Positions 15,479-21,997 of a stretch of 21,997 nucleotides of DNA are shown here, one piece after another. Source of the stretch: CAZDBA01 sp964503615. Lineage in GTDB: Bacteria; Planctomycetota; Planctomycetia; Pirellulales; Pirellulaceae. How positions within the stretch are numbered: position 1 is the first letter of the stretch; each line of letters starts with the position of its first letter. The position numbers and the translations under genes were made by a program. The notes beneath the pieces are model-generated. The model was not told the origin of the DNA. It saw nothing but the letters and a program-made list of their open reading frames with translations, and did no database searches. The stretch is taken from NCBI GenBank assembly GCA_964503615.1, contig CAZDBA010000084.1:1-21997 (forward strand). The letters run 5' to 3'.

Positions 15479-16957
15479 ATGTCTTTGCTCTCCAAATCGA
15501 CCACGGTTTTTGCTTGCTGCCTTATGAGTCTTTTCAGCTGTTCGATTCTGAAAGCTCAACCGGGCACCATCATTAATCCACAACCCATTCAGATCCAGCA
15601 ACCCATTCAGATCCAGCAACAGTTTCCGCAAGTCCTCCCTTCTCAACCCGTTTTTCCGCAATTACCCAATGGGCCAGCCTACCGCGAACAGATAATTCCG
15701 GGTCCGATAATTGAGACCCCCATCCAGACTCTCCCCGGAACACCTACCACTCCGCAGGTACCCGAAGAGCCTCGGCTAGAAGGTCCACAGCCCGCGGAGC
15801 CGGAGCAAGAAGATCTGCGAACAACGCTTGTGCGGGCAAGAAAAAGCATCGCAGCATTGCGCACACAAAACAGTGAGCTTAATAATCGCCTTACAGCGAT
15901 AGCCAAAGAGCGCGATGCCAAAATGGCTGAGATTGTTGAACTAAAAAAGATAGGTCCTACTCAGGACAACGACGATGCAGTCGCTGTGCTTCAAGCTGAA
16001 AACGCGCAACTGAAAAATATGCAAGCCAGACTTGACCAGGAATCTGAATCGTTGCGAGTTGCGAATCAACAAATGGTGGAACAGGTAAGTCAACTCCGCA
16101 ATCAACTTGCCAGTGGCAATATGCAAGAAGGTGAATTGGCACAAGTGAGAGCCGATCTGGATGCACGCAGTCAAGAGTTACAAGAGGTCGCAGCTCAACT
16201 GCAGACTCGCACTGGCGAGCTGGACACCATGAACGTGGACTTGAGAACAGCAGCCGGCCGAATTGAAGAGCTGGAAGCCAGCAACATGGACTTGAGTACA
16301 AAAGCTAGCCGAGTTGAAGAACTCGAAGCGATGAACGTGGACTTGAGAACCGCGGCTAGCCGAGTCGAAGAGCTGGAAGCGATGAATAACAGTTTTCGTT
16401 CTCAACAAGGTAGCCAACAGGACAGGACTGAAGAGTTCAATGCCCTGAAAGCCGAGCGAGATGAGCTTGTGCAGCAGGTTGCGTTTCTCAGGTCGAATCA
16501 GAATACAAACACCGAAATCGCAGGCGCGCCAGAACCTGATCTAGAACCGACTCCGGTAGTAAGTGCCGTTTCTGAGGAAGGGCCGAGCCTGGAAACCCAA
16601 GCGATGGTCGACGGACTCAAACGGGAAAATCGAAAATTGAAGAGTTCAATATCAGGTTTTGAAGATCGGAACCGATCGCTTCAGTCAGAACTTGATACTT
16701 TGGAAACAGAAAACCAGAGCCTACTTGCGAGTAACGAGGCGGAAGAGGACTCCGATAGCGAGGATGAAGATGCTGGGTTAATCAACGGGTTAGCTTTGCC
16801 ATCAATCGGTGCGGATGGAGATTCCGGCGACTACAACATCAGCTACTGGATCCTTCCCTTTCTTTTGCTGGGGCTAGGCATCGCATTTTATGTTGTGTTG
16901 CGAGAAGAATTCCACAAGCGACCAGAAGAGCGTTTGGCTAGCCGGCGCAAAGATTAA
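15479..16957 (+). CDS. Exported coiled-coil protein with C-terminal membrane anchor
   Basis: The 492-residue product starts with a signal peptide (MSLLSKS then hydrophobic to about residue 24, possible cleavage after LKA26). A Pro/Gln-rich low-complexity region (about 27-110) follows and includes a perfect double QPIQIQ. A long coiled coil (about 112-325) comes next, carrying three 17-residue repeats (from residue 252, N-V/M-DL...RVEELEA), then an acidic linker, a second short coil (about 380-425) and an acidic patch EEDSDSEDEDAG. One membrane helix at about 456-474 (YWILPFLLLGLGIAFYVVL) is followed by a basic 18-residue tail ending RRKD. The protein probably spans the periplasm anchored in the inner membrane, perhaps as a structural or tethering element. 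No family is recognised. The ATG is supported by AAGG 7 nt upstream; an in-frame upstream ATG at 15434 would place the signal peptide internally. Confidence 0.8.
   Translation: MSLLSKSTTVFACCLMSLFSCSILKAQPGTIINPQPIQIQQPIQIQQQFPQVLPSQPVFPQLPNGPAYREQIIPGPIIETPIQTLPGTPTTPQVPEEPRLEGPQPAEPEQEDLRTTLVRARKSIAALRTQNSELNNRLTAIAKERDAKMAEIVELKKIGPTQDNDDAVAVLQAENAQLKNMQARLDQESESLRVANQQMVEQVSQLRNQLASGNMQEGELAQVRADLDARSQELQEVAAQLQTRTGELDTMNVDLRTAAGRIEELEASNMDLSTKASRVEELEAMNVDLRTAASRVEELEAMNNSFRSQQGSQQDRTEEFNALKAERDELVQQVAFLRSNQNTNTEIAGAPEPDLEPTPVVSAVSEEGPSLETQAMVDGLKRENRKLKSSISGFEDRNRSLQSELDTLETENQSLLASNEAEEDSDSEDEDAGLINGLALPSIGADGDSGDYNISYWILPFLLLGLGIAFYVVLREEFHKRPEERLASRRKD
15581..15616 (+). repeat. Perfect 18-bp tandem duplication inside the coiled-coil gene
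   Basis: Two identical 18-bp units (15581-15598 and 15599-15616), each encoding QPIQIQ, lie back to back in the Pro/Gln-rich segment. Identity at DNA level points to a recent duplication. Confidence 0.85.
16232..16384 (+). repeat. Three 51-bp coding repeats in the coiled coil
   Basis: Units at 16232-16282, 16283-16333 and 16334-16384 each encode 17 residues of the form N(V/M)DL(R/S)T(A/K)A(G/S)R(I/V)EELEA followed by S or M. Units 1 and 3 are the most alike. Confidence 0.8.
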
Positions 16958-17321
16958 TTAAAGCGAATTCAACTTCAACAAGAGCAGTCTGTAGTCTGTC
17001 CGAGCTGAAATGAATAGTTCGTGGTACCACCTTCAGTGTGCGCATGCGAATTAGGTTTAGTTGGTTATTGATGTTCTCGCAGCAGGAACCGTTGGGCAGC
17101 ATGCTTTCCCAATGCTAGTGTTTCACCAAAGGTCGTTGCCGCCATCAGGCGAAGAAGGTGCCAACCTTGCACTTGGAGATTCCTGCTTACCACTTCACCG
17201 AAACTGCCAAAGAGGTGTGGCAGAGCTAAACAGGGCTGGTTTTCGAATTACAGTGTCGACAGCCATGTATATTTGCAGACACCATGTTTTGAGTCTAAAA
17301 TGGCTCGCTTCTCCTCATTCA

Positions 17322-17353
17322 AACTATAGAATTTCTCAACTATAGAATTTCTC
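17322..17353. repeat. Perfect 16-bp tandem repeat upstream of the sigma gene
   Basis: AACTATAGAATTTCTC occurs twice head to tail at 17322-17337 and 17338-17353, 2 nt before a possible small ORF. Each unit contains TATAGAAT, which resembles a -10 box, so it could be a doubled operator or promoter element; this is inference. Confidence 0.75.
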
Positions 17354-17355
17354 TC

Positions 17356-17493
17356 ATGTCGGCAAAAAACAAAAAGGACCAAGCTGGGACCGCTCAGTCC
17401 AACACTTGGCGCGGATTTCTCAAAAATGTTTGGACCGCGGATTGCGACGTCGACGCGATATGGGGCAGGAGTTTCTTTAAGGCAAATCGATGA
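17356..17493 (+). CDS. Possible 45-residue leader ORF overlapping the sigma start
   Basis: An ATG at 17356 opens a 45-codon frame (MSAKNKKDQAGTAQSNTWRG ... IWGRSFFKANR) ending in a TGA that overlaps the sigma-factor ATG as ATGA (17490-17493). The product is small and basic, with tryptophans and no membrane segment. There is no Shine-Dalgarno site before it, but a perfect tandem repeat lies right upstream. It could be a translationally coupled leader or small protein, or a chance frame. No family is recognised. Confidence 0.3.
   Translation: MSAKNKKDQAGTAQSNTWRGFLKNVWTADCDVDAIWGRSFFKANR
17479..17482 (+). promoter_or_regulatory. Ribosome-binding site of the sigma gene
   Basis: AAGG lies 7 nt upstream of the ATG at 17490. 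It falls inside the possible 45-codon ORF. Confidence 0.45.
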
Positions 17494-18059
17494 ACACGAC
17501 GTCAGAAAGTCTTCTCCTTCGCTTGAAAGCTGCTGATGATCATCAGGCTTGGGCGCGATTTGTTCGACTTTATACTCCGCTGATTTTTTATTGGGCACGT
17601 CGGACAGGACTCCAGCCCCAAGACGCTTCTGATCTTGTCCAAGATGTTTTGACTTTGGTGTTTCAAAAATTGCCGGCGTTTGAATACGACCAAACGAAAA
17701 GTTTTCGATCGTGGTTGCGAACGGTGACGATGAACAAGTTTCGTGAGTGGTGCCGAAAGAAATCAATCGGCGCGATCGACGTTACCCAATCGGCTTGGAG
17801 CAACGTTGCGGAAAAATCTTCGCTGGCCGAATCGACTTGGGAGCTGAATTATCAAAAGGCCCTAGTCGCTCGCGCGATGGAATTGTTGAAGCCAGAATTT
17901 CAACCACTAACCTGGAACGCACTGCAGCAATATGCTGTTTCTGGACGACCAGCCAAGGAAGTCGCCGAAGAAGCTGGTTTAAGTGTTTGGACGATCTATG
18001 CTGCAAAATCAAAATTGATGTCGCGGCTTCGCGAAGTTCTAGAAGGTTTGTTGGAATAA
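17490..18059 (+). CDS. ECF-type RNA polymerase sigma factor linked to a Ser/Thr kinase
   Basis: The 189-residue product is an extracytoplasmic-function sigma factor that would direct RNA polymerase to a small regulon. Region 2 spans about residues 9-91, with the region 2.2-like DASDLVQDVLTLVFQKLPAFEYD and SFRSWLRTVTMNKFREWCR. Region 4 spans about 123-185, with a helix-turn-helix PAKEVAEEAGLSVWTIYAAKSKLMSRLRE at about 154-182. Regions 1.1 and 3 are absent, as expected. Planctomycetes are known to have ECF groups encoded beside Hanks-type kinases, and here a kinase gene starts 138 nt downstream on the same strand. That kinase carries an anti-sigma-like zinc motif at its N-terminus, so it is the likely regulator. 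Confidence 0.92.
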   Translation: MNTTSESLLLRLKAADDHQAWARFVRLYTPLIFYWARRTGLQPQDASDLVQDVLTLVFQKLPAFEYDQTKSFRSWLRTVTMNKFREWCRKKSIGAIDVTQSAWSNVAEKSSLAESTWELNYQKALVARAMELLKPEFQPLTWNALQQYAVSGRPAKEVAEEAGLSVWTIYAAKSKLMSRLREVLEGLLE

Positions 18060-18185
18060 AAATCTCGGTTTTCGTTGGGTTTTCACCAATTAGAATAGGG
18101 ACTTGGAAAAAAAGTGCCGCGGGCAGTACAAACTTTTCCTTATTGCGCATACCCTCCCATACGAACTAATAATTTCATGTAACGT

Positions 18186-18190
18186 GGGAG
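18186..18190 (+). promoter_or_regulatory. Ribosome-binding site of the kinase gene
   Basis: GGGAG lies 7 nt before the ATG at 18198 and supports a start that includes the whole N-terminal zinc motif. Confidence 0.65.
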
Positions 18191-18197
18191 CCGCCAG

Positions 18198-21100
18198 ATG
18201 CCGACGAATTTGAAAAACTGTCCCGATTCGCAGACGCTGACCGACTTTTTGCTCGGAAAGCTCCCCGCAAGCGAATTAGATGATTGCCGTGAACATTTGG
18301 TCGAATGTGATCCCTGCGTCGAAACCATTCGCGGATTGAAAGTCGATGGCGACACGTTGAATGATCTGTCTCGCGAAGCTTGGCTTTCTTCGACCGGAAA
18401 AGGCGAACCGAAACCGGAAAACCAAATCGTTGACGAACTAATGCAACGCATGGAAGATCTTTCTATGCACCAATCAACGAATCGCTTGTCACGCGCTGAC
18501 ATAACCGAATACCGCGCCGCGGAGGTTCAACGTTTGTTTGAATCCGCAAAAATCGAATCGGATCTTGGCCGACTGGGAAAGTATCGCATCATTGAATTGT
18601 TGGGCGCAGGCAGCACCGGTGTTGTTTACCAAGCCATTGATGCGGATCTCGAAAGAACGGTTGCACTAAAGATTTTGCGCCCATCGTTGGGCGAGTCGGC
18701 TCGCGAAAGGTTCCTGGCCGAAGCCAAAGCGACCGCCAAGCTTAACCATCCCAACATCGTATCAATCTTCGAAGTCGGAATCGAAGGCCCTTTGGCGTTC
18801 ATCTCCATGAACTGGGAAGCCGGTGAAACACTCGAACAGCTTTTGGCCAAGACCGAAAACCTTTCGGTAGATCAAACTCGTACGTTAGGAACACATCTTG
18901 CCGATGCGCTTTCTCAAGCCCACCAACTGGGGTTGATCCATCGCGACATCAAACCGGCAAATGTGTGGATTCCGGATGGACTGGGAGTCGCCGGATGCAA
19001 GATTCTCGATTTTGGATTAGTCCGCGTAACGGACGAAGATCCGCAACTGACTTGCACAGGGATGATTGCAGGCACTCCTTGCTACATGTCTCCGGAACAA
19101 AGTCGTGGACAGAGTCTTGATGGACGCAGCGACTTGTTCAGTCTCGGTTGTATGCTTTACCAAACGCTGCTTGGCAAGCTTCCGTTCTGTTCGGAAAACG
19201 CGTTGTCGACTTTGCAATCGATTCAACGTGACCAACCGACCCCGCCAATCGAGATGGATCCGTCGATTCCCCAAGATGTTTCCGATCTTGTGATGTGCCT
19301 CTTGGAAAAATCGCCCAGTCGTCGTCCGCCCAATTCAGAATCGGTTGTGTTCGCATTTTCGAATGCCAGAAAAGAGTGGCCGTTCGAAGTTCAACTCTCC
19401 TCGTCAGCCAACACCGACGTCGTTGCTGAAAAAGTCAGCCTCAAACCGGCCGGCGGACTCGGGAAGCTCATTGCCACATTGTTGGTCGGATTGGCGATTG
19501 GTGCGATTGGCCTGTTTGGTTTTATGTATGGCCCGCAAATTACAAGGATCGTGACTAACCAAGGCGTCATCGAGATCAACAGCCAAGTTGACGATGTCGA
19601 AATCGAGATCACGAAAAATGGTGAACGCATTCAAATTTTGGATCTTGCCACCAATCAAACGATCCAGCTCAGCGCTGGCGCCTATGAAATCCGCGAGTTG
19701 GGTGAACAAAATTCGGTCCAAATCAAAAACAATGAACTAACGCTTTCGCGTGGTGAAACTGAAATCGTAACAATCGTTCGACTGCCCAATAGTTCGCAAC
19801 CGGAGACCGTTAACAATCAGCCTATTGATCCAACACCTAATTTGATAGCTCCTGGCGATGTCTTGGGCGTGTTCGTGGGTGGCGTCTTGGGGGAATATGA
19901 CGGGCAACCACCTGTGCATCTGCCAGTCGAGGGCAGCGGCGAGAATCCGTCAACGGGTTATCCAATTGTCGTTGATGAGGCCGGCATGATTTCATTGCCT
20001 TTCATAAAGCCGATTAACGTCAAAGGAAATACGGTCTCACAAGCCAAAGAAAAGATCTCCTCGGCCTATGAAGCAGGCAAGAATCCTGTTTTCAATAAGG
20101 GGATGTCTCGCGTTGTGGTATCTATGATGAGAAAGCACTACAAAATCGAATTTGGAGCAAACTACAAAGTCGATTCCGGTGATGTCTTGGGGGTGTTTGT
20201 GGAAGGCTTGCTGGGCGGATTGGACGATGAACCTCTCGTCCATGTTCCAAACCCAACCACTGGATTACCGCCTTCGCTTGGCTTTCCGATCACGGTTGAC
20301 GAAAATGGAAATATCGACATACCGCAACTGGGTCTAATCTATGTTCGAGAAAAAACGGTCGCTGAGATCGGAAAAGCAATTAGGGACGCTAGTTTATCTG
20401 GCGACGAACCGATAATGACGGAGAGCGCAAAGATTTTCGTGAGCTTGATACAGAACCGCTCACCGTCAATATCTCGCCCGCAACCGATTGGAAAATCAGG
20501 AGGAACCGACTCTCCAATCAATCGCAGGAGCGACCCGATCACGGAATTCTTGATTCTGGAGCAACCAGATGGAGAGATTTCTGACGAAAGCAACTTACTG
20601 CTTGAAGGTGACCTTGAATTTCAGCGGGAACTGTTTCGACACGGTAAAATTAGCGTCGTCGAATATCGAAATGCCGTAGCCAAAATTCGAAATCGACTGT
20701 GGGCACTCGAAGGTAATCCAAGCAATGGGCTTCGATCATCTTTGCCAAAGTACAAAAATCAAACTTACGAAGAGCATCTTGCAATTGCCAAAGTTGAACG
20801 CGATTTTGGTGTTTTGATTCCGGCACTCGAAGGTTTAATGAACCTCGAAGAAGAGACTGACCACAAAGAAGTTGTCGAGACACTGATGGAAGTCAGTCGT
20901 CGCCGCAATCCAGTCATCAGCGGAGAGAAACTCAGGCTGTTCTCAAGTTTACAGCGTGAGTATTTTGCATCGCTTTCGTCCAGTCAGGCCATTGATTTGA
21001 TTACCCATGAGATTGCTAATGGCACTCGACATAGTCTCGATGGAATTGCTAGAAACTTCTACGTACTTCGCTCATTAAAATCTGACGCTGACACGTCGGC

Positions 21101-21683
21101 TCAAGCAATTGTTGAAGCGATGGCGAGTCGACTTGAAAGCGGCGATTCTTCTATCGACCTAGAGCAAGCCTTGCTTCGAATTCTCGAAGAAATGCTTTCA
21201 ACTATGAAAATCAAAGATGTAGATTTAACACCATTTGAGGAACTGGTTTCGTCGAATTTTTTGAACACGGAAGATGATTTCTACAACAAGATGCCCCTCA
21301 CAGTTGCGAAAGTTGCTCCCAGAACGCCAGGGTTTCTTGAGCAAGTGAAAAGCAGATGGGGAAACTTCCGTACAGAACACGAGTTGCAGCGTTTGCAACG
21401 TTTGCTCCTAATCACTTCGACACTTGACGACGAATACGCAGTTGAATGCTTGCCGATTTTGATTGAATTTTGGGAAAAATTTGTCGGATCTCGTCTAAGA
21501 ATGGGTGGCCAAATCGGTGATTTTACCCAAGAGTTAATCCAGTTTTTTGAAAGATTCCCAGAGCATTGTCACGGGAACCTTGAGAGTTTTGAAGCAGCCA
21601 ACGAAAAAGGCCTCTCGGGCGCCGGAGAATATTCAAAATTAATCGCTGCCATCAAGGCATCCATTGCAGAAGAGCAAGAATGA
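18198..21683 (+). CDS. Transmembrane Ser/Thr kinase with anti-sigma-like zinc motif and two polysaccharide-export domains
   Basis: The 1161-residue product combines several parts. Residues 1-60 contain H33-x3-C37-x2-C40 (CREHLVECDPC), the core of zinc-binding anti-sigma domains. A complete Hanks-type kinase domain spans about 128-390: glycine loop LGAGSTGVV, Lys158 (VALK), Glu175, HRDIKPAN (248-255), DFG (271-273), GTPCYMSPEQ and SDLFSLG. One membrane helix lies at about 422-446. Outside follow a short beta-rich segment (about 450-530) and two copies of a Poly_export/Wza N-terminal-like domain (about 549-648 and 656-752), each with GDVLGVFV, GYPI/GFPI(V/T)VDE and an I-LP/IPQ beta strand. The last 380 residues are mainly helical and unrecognised. 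All kinase catalytic residues are present, so it should be active. Paired with the ECF sigma 138 nt upstream, it may relay envelope or exopolysaccharide state to transcription. Confidence 0.93.
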   Translation: MPTNLKNCPDSQTLTDFLLGKLPASELDDCREHLVECDPCVETIRGLKVDGDTLNDLSREAWLSSTGKGEPKPENQIVDELMQRMEDLSMHQSTNRLSRADITEYRAAEVQRLFESAKIESDLGRLGKYRIIELLGAGSTGVVYQAIDADLERTVALKILRPSLGESARERFLAEAKATAKLNHPNIVSIFEVGIEGPLAFISMNWEAGETLEQLLAKTENLSVDQTRTLGTHLADALSQAHQLGLIHRDIKPANVWIPDGLGVAGCKILDFGLVRVTDEDPQLTCTGMIAGTPCYMSPEQSRGQSLDGRSDLFSLGCMLYQTLLGKLPFCSENALSTLQSIQRDQPTPPIEMDPSIPQDVSDLVMCLLEKSPSRRPPNSESVVFAFSNARKEWPFEVQLSSSANTDVVAEKVSLKPAGGLGKLIATLLVGLAIGAIGLFGFMYGPQITRIVTNQGVIEINSQVDDVEIEITKNGERIQILDLATNQTIQLSAGAYEIRELGEQNSVQIKNNELTLSRGETEIVTIVRLPNSSQPETVNNQPIDPTPNLIAPGDVLGVFVGGVLGEYDGQPPVHLPVEGSGENPSTGYPIVVDEAGMISLPFIKPINVKGNTVSQAKEKISSAYEAGKNPVFNKGMSRVVVSMMRKHYKIEFGANYKVDSGDVLGVFVEGLLGGLDDEPLVHVPNPTTGLPPSLGFPITVDENGNIDIPQLGLIYVREKTVAEIGKAIRDASLSGDEPIMTESAKIFVSLIQNRSPSISRPQPIGKSGGTDSPINRRSDPITEFLILEQPDGEISDESNLLLEGDLEFQRELFRHGKISVVEYRNAVAKIRNRLWALEGNPSNGLRSSLPKYKNQTYEEHLAIAKVERDFGVLIPALEGLMNLEEETDHKEVVETLMEVSRRRNPVISGEKLRLFSSLQREYFASLSSSQAIDLITHEIANGTRHSLDGIARNFYVLRSLKSDADTSAQAIVEAMASRLESGDSSIDLEQALLRILEEMLSTMKIKDVDLTPFEELVSSNFLNTEDDFYNKMPLTVAKVAPRTPGFLEQVKSRWGNFRTEHELQRLQRLLLITSTLDDEYAVECLPILIEFWEKFVGSRLRMGGQIGDFTQELIQFFERFPEHCHGNLESFEAANEKGLSGAGEYSKLIAAIKASIAEEQE

Positions 21684-21728
21684 CCGGTTGAGTATCACCG
21701 ACACCGAACAAATGGAAACAAAAAATAA

Positions 21729-21757
21729 GCGGTGTTCTCGTACTCACGAGGCACCGC
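21729..21757 (+). terminator. Probable intrinsic terminator of the sigma/kinase unit
   Basis: GCGGTG pairs with CACCGC and CTCGT with ACGAG, around a 4-nt loop, with a small TT/G internal bulge; CTATTTCATT follows. It begins 45 nt after the kinase stop. The U-tract is weak, so termination is likely but not certain. Confidence 0.55.
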
Positions 21758-21766
21758 CTATTTCAT

Positions 21767-21796
21767 TGGAATGAGCTCAACTGGAATGAGCTCAAT
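21767..21796. repeat. 15-bp tandem repeat
   Basis: TGGAATGAGCTCAA(C/T) occurs at 21767-21781 and 21782-21796, identical at 14 of 15 positions. Each unit contains the palindrome GAGCTC. No function is evident. Confidence 0.7.
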
Positions 21797-21886
21797 CAGC
21801 TTGTCGGCAAATCTACTTACGTAGTAGTGGTAGTTTTGCAGTTCTTCGAATTCCTTTTCTTCAAAAACCAAACAGTGAGTTAAGTT

Positions 21887-21939
21887 GTTTTGGCGTTAGC
21901 CTCGGTTAAGGGTATCTCAACCGTGGCTATCGCCAAAAC
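21887..21939. repeat. Long inverted repeat with 24-bp arms
   Basis: Arms 21887-21910 and 21916-21939 are inverted copies matching at 21 of 24 positions (outer part GTTTTGGCG / CGCCAAAAC), with a 5-nt loop GGTAT. It is much longer than a usual terminator and resembles interspersed hairpin repeats of planctomycete genomes. Confidence 0.75.
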
Positions 21940-21985
21940 GGCTAATAACACGACAGGCTCACCCGAGTCCAAACGGAAATCTTGC

Positions 21986-21991
21986 AAGGAG
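21986..21991 (+). promoter_or_regulatory. Ribosome-binding site for a gene starting beyond the window
   Basis: AAGGAG followed by AAAAAC ends exactly at the window edge, so a + strand start codon is expected at or just after position 21998. Confidence 0.5.
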
Positions 21992-21997
21992 AAAAAC

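Larger units (their letters stand above)
16958..17489. other. Intergenic region upstream of the sigma/kinase locus
   Basis: These 532 nt separate the coiled-coil gene from the sigma gene. I see no tRNA and no recognisable protein in 16958-17320; open frames there have no protein-like features. The downstream part holds a 16-bp tandem repeat (17322-17353) and a possible 45-codon ORF (17356-17493). The sigma/kinase promoter is expected here but was not identified. Confidence 0.5.
21684..21997. other. Region downstream of the kinase gene
   Basis: These 314 nt contain no ORF of note. They hold a terminator-like hairpin (21729-21757), a 15-bp tandem repeat (21767-21796), a large inverted repeat (21887-21939) and an edge ribosome-binding site (21986-21991). 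Confidence 0.6.

Noticed and set aside
17061..17345. 94-codon + frame in the intergenic region
   Set aside because: It needs a TTG start, lacks a ribosome-binding site, and has a composition unlike a folded protein; treated as non-coding.
17248..17766. 172-codon minus-strand frame overlapping the sigma gene start
   Set aside because: It overlaps the conserved region 2 of a convincing ECF sigma factor and shows no domain of its own.

Overview
The window looks like chromosomal DNA of a planctomycete, most likely Pirellulales/Pirellulaceae-like. This is inferred from gene content, not from a database search. The pointers are a DUF1559 prepilin-like protein, an ECF sigma factor next to a membrane Ser/Thr kinase, a planctomycete-style polysaccharide-export domain, a short leucine-rich-repeat membrane protein, weak use of Shine-Dalgarno sites, and intergenic inverted repeats of a kind I associate with these genomes. 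No tRNA, rRNA, CRISPR array, transposase or prophage gene was recognised.

Layout. (1) 71-724 (+): a small membrane-anchored LRR protein. (2) 974-4791 (-): DUF1559 prepilin-like protein, lipoprotein, three-helix membrane protein and glycyl-tRNA synthetase, all in one direction. (3) 5041-5778 (-): a ComB-family 2-phosphosulfolactate phosphatase. (4) 6108-14987: a nearly complete classical menaquinone (vitamin K2) pathway. menG/ubiE is on +. On the minus strand, in transcription order, come menF-menD-menH, a 298-nt gap holding a composite repeat, then menB-menA-menC-menE. MenF makes isochorismate; MenD, MenH, MenC, MenE and MenB build dihydroxynaphthoyl-CoA; MenA prenylates dihydroxynaphthoate; MenG methylates the ring. 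Only a DHNA-CoA thioesterase is not seen. The menA/menC and menC/menE pairs share ATGA overlaps, and menH starts inside the end of menD, so translation is probably coupled. Several men genes use GTG or TTG starts.

(5) 15479-16957 (+): an exported coiled-coil protein with a C-terminal membrane anchor. (6) 17356-21683 (+): a possible 45-codon ORF coupled by ATGA overlap to an ECF sigma factor, followed by a 1161-residue transmembrane kinase. The kinase has an N-terminal H-x3-C-x2-C motif like zinc-binding anti-sigma domains, a complete Hanks-type kinase domain, one membrane helix, two tandem polysaccharide-export (Wza N-terminal-like) domains outside, and about 380 residues of unrecognised helical sequence. 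This sigma/kinase/export-domain fusion is the most interesting candidate system here. It suggests an envelope or exopolysaccharide sensor wired directly to a sigma factor. (7) 21684-21997: a hairpin terminator, a 15-bp tandem repeat, a large 24-bp-arm hairpin and, at the very edge, a strong ribosome-binding site for a gene beyond the window.
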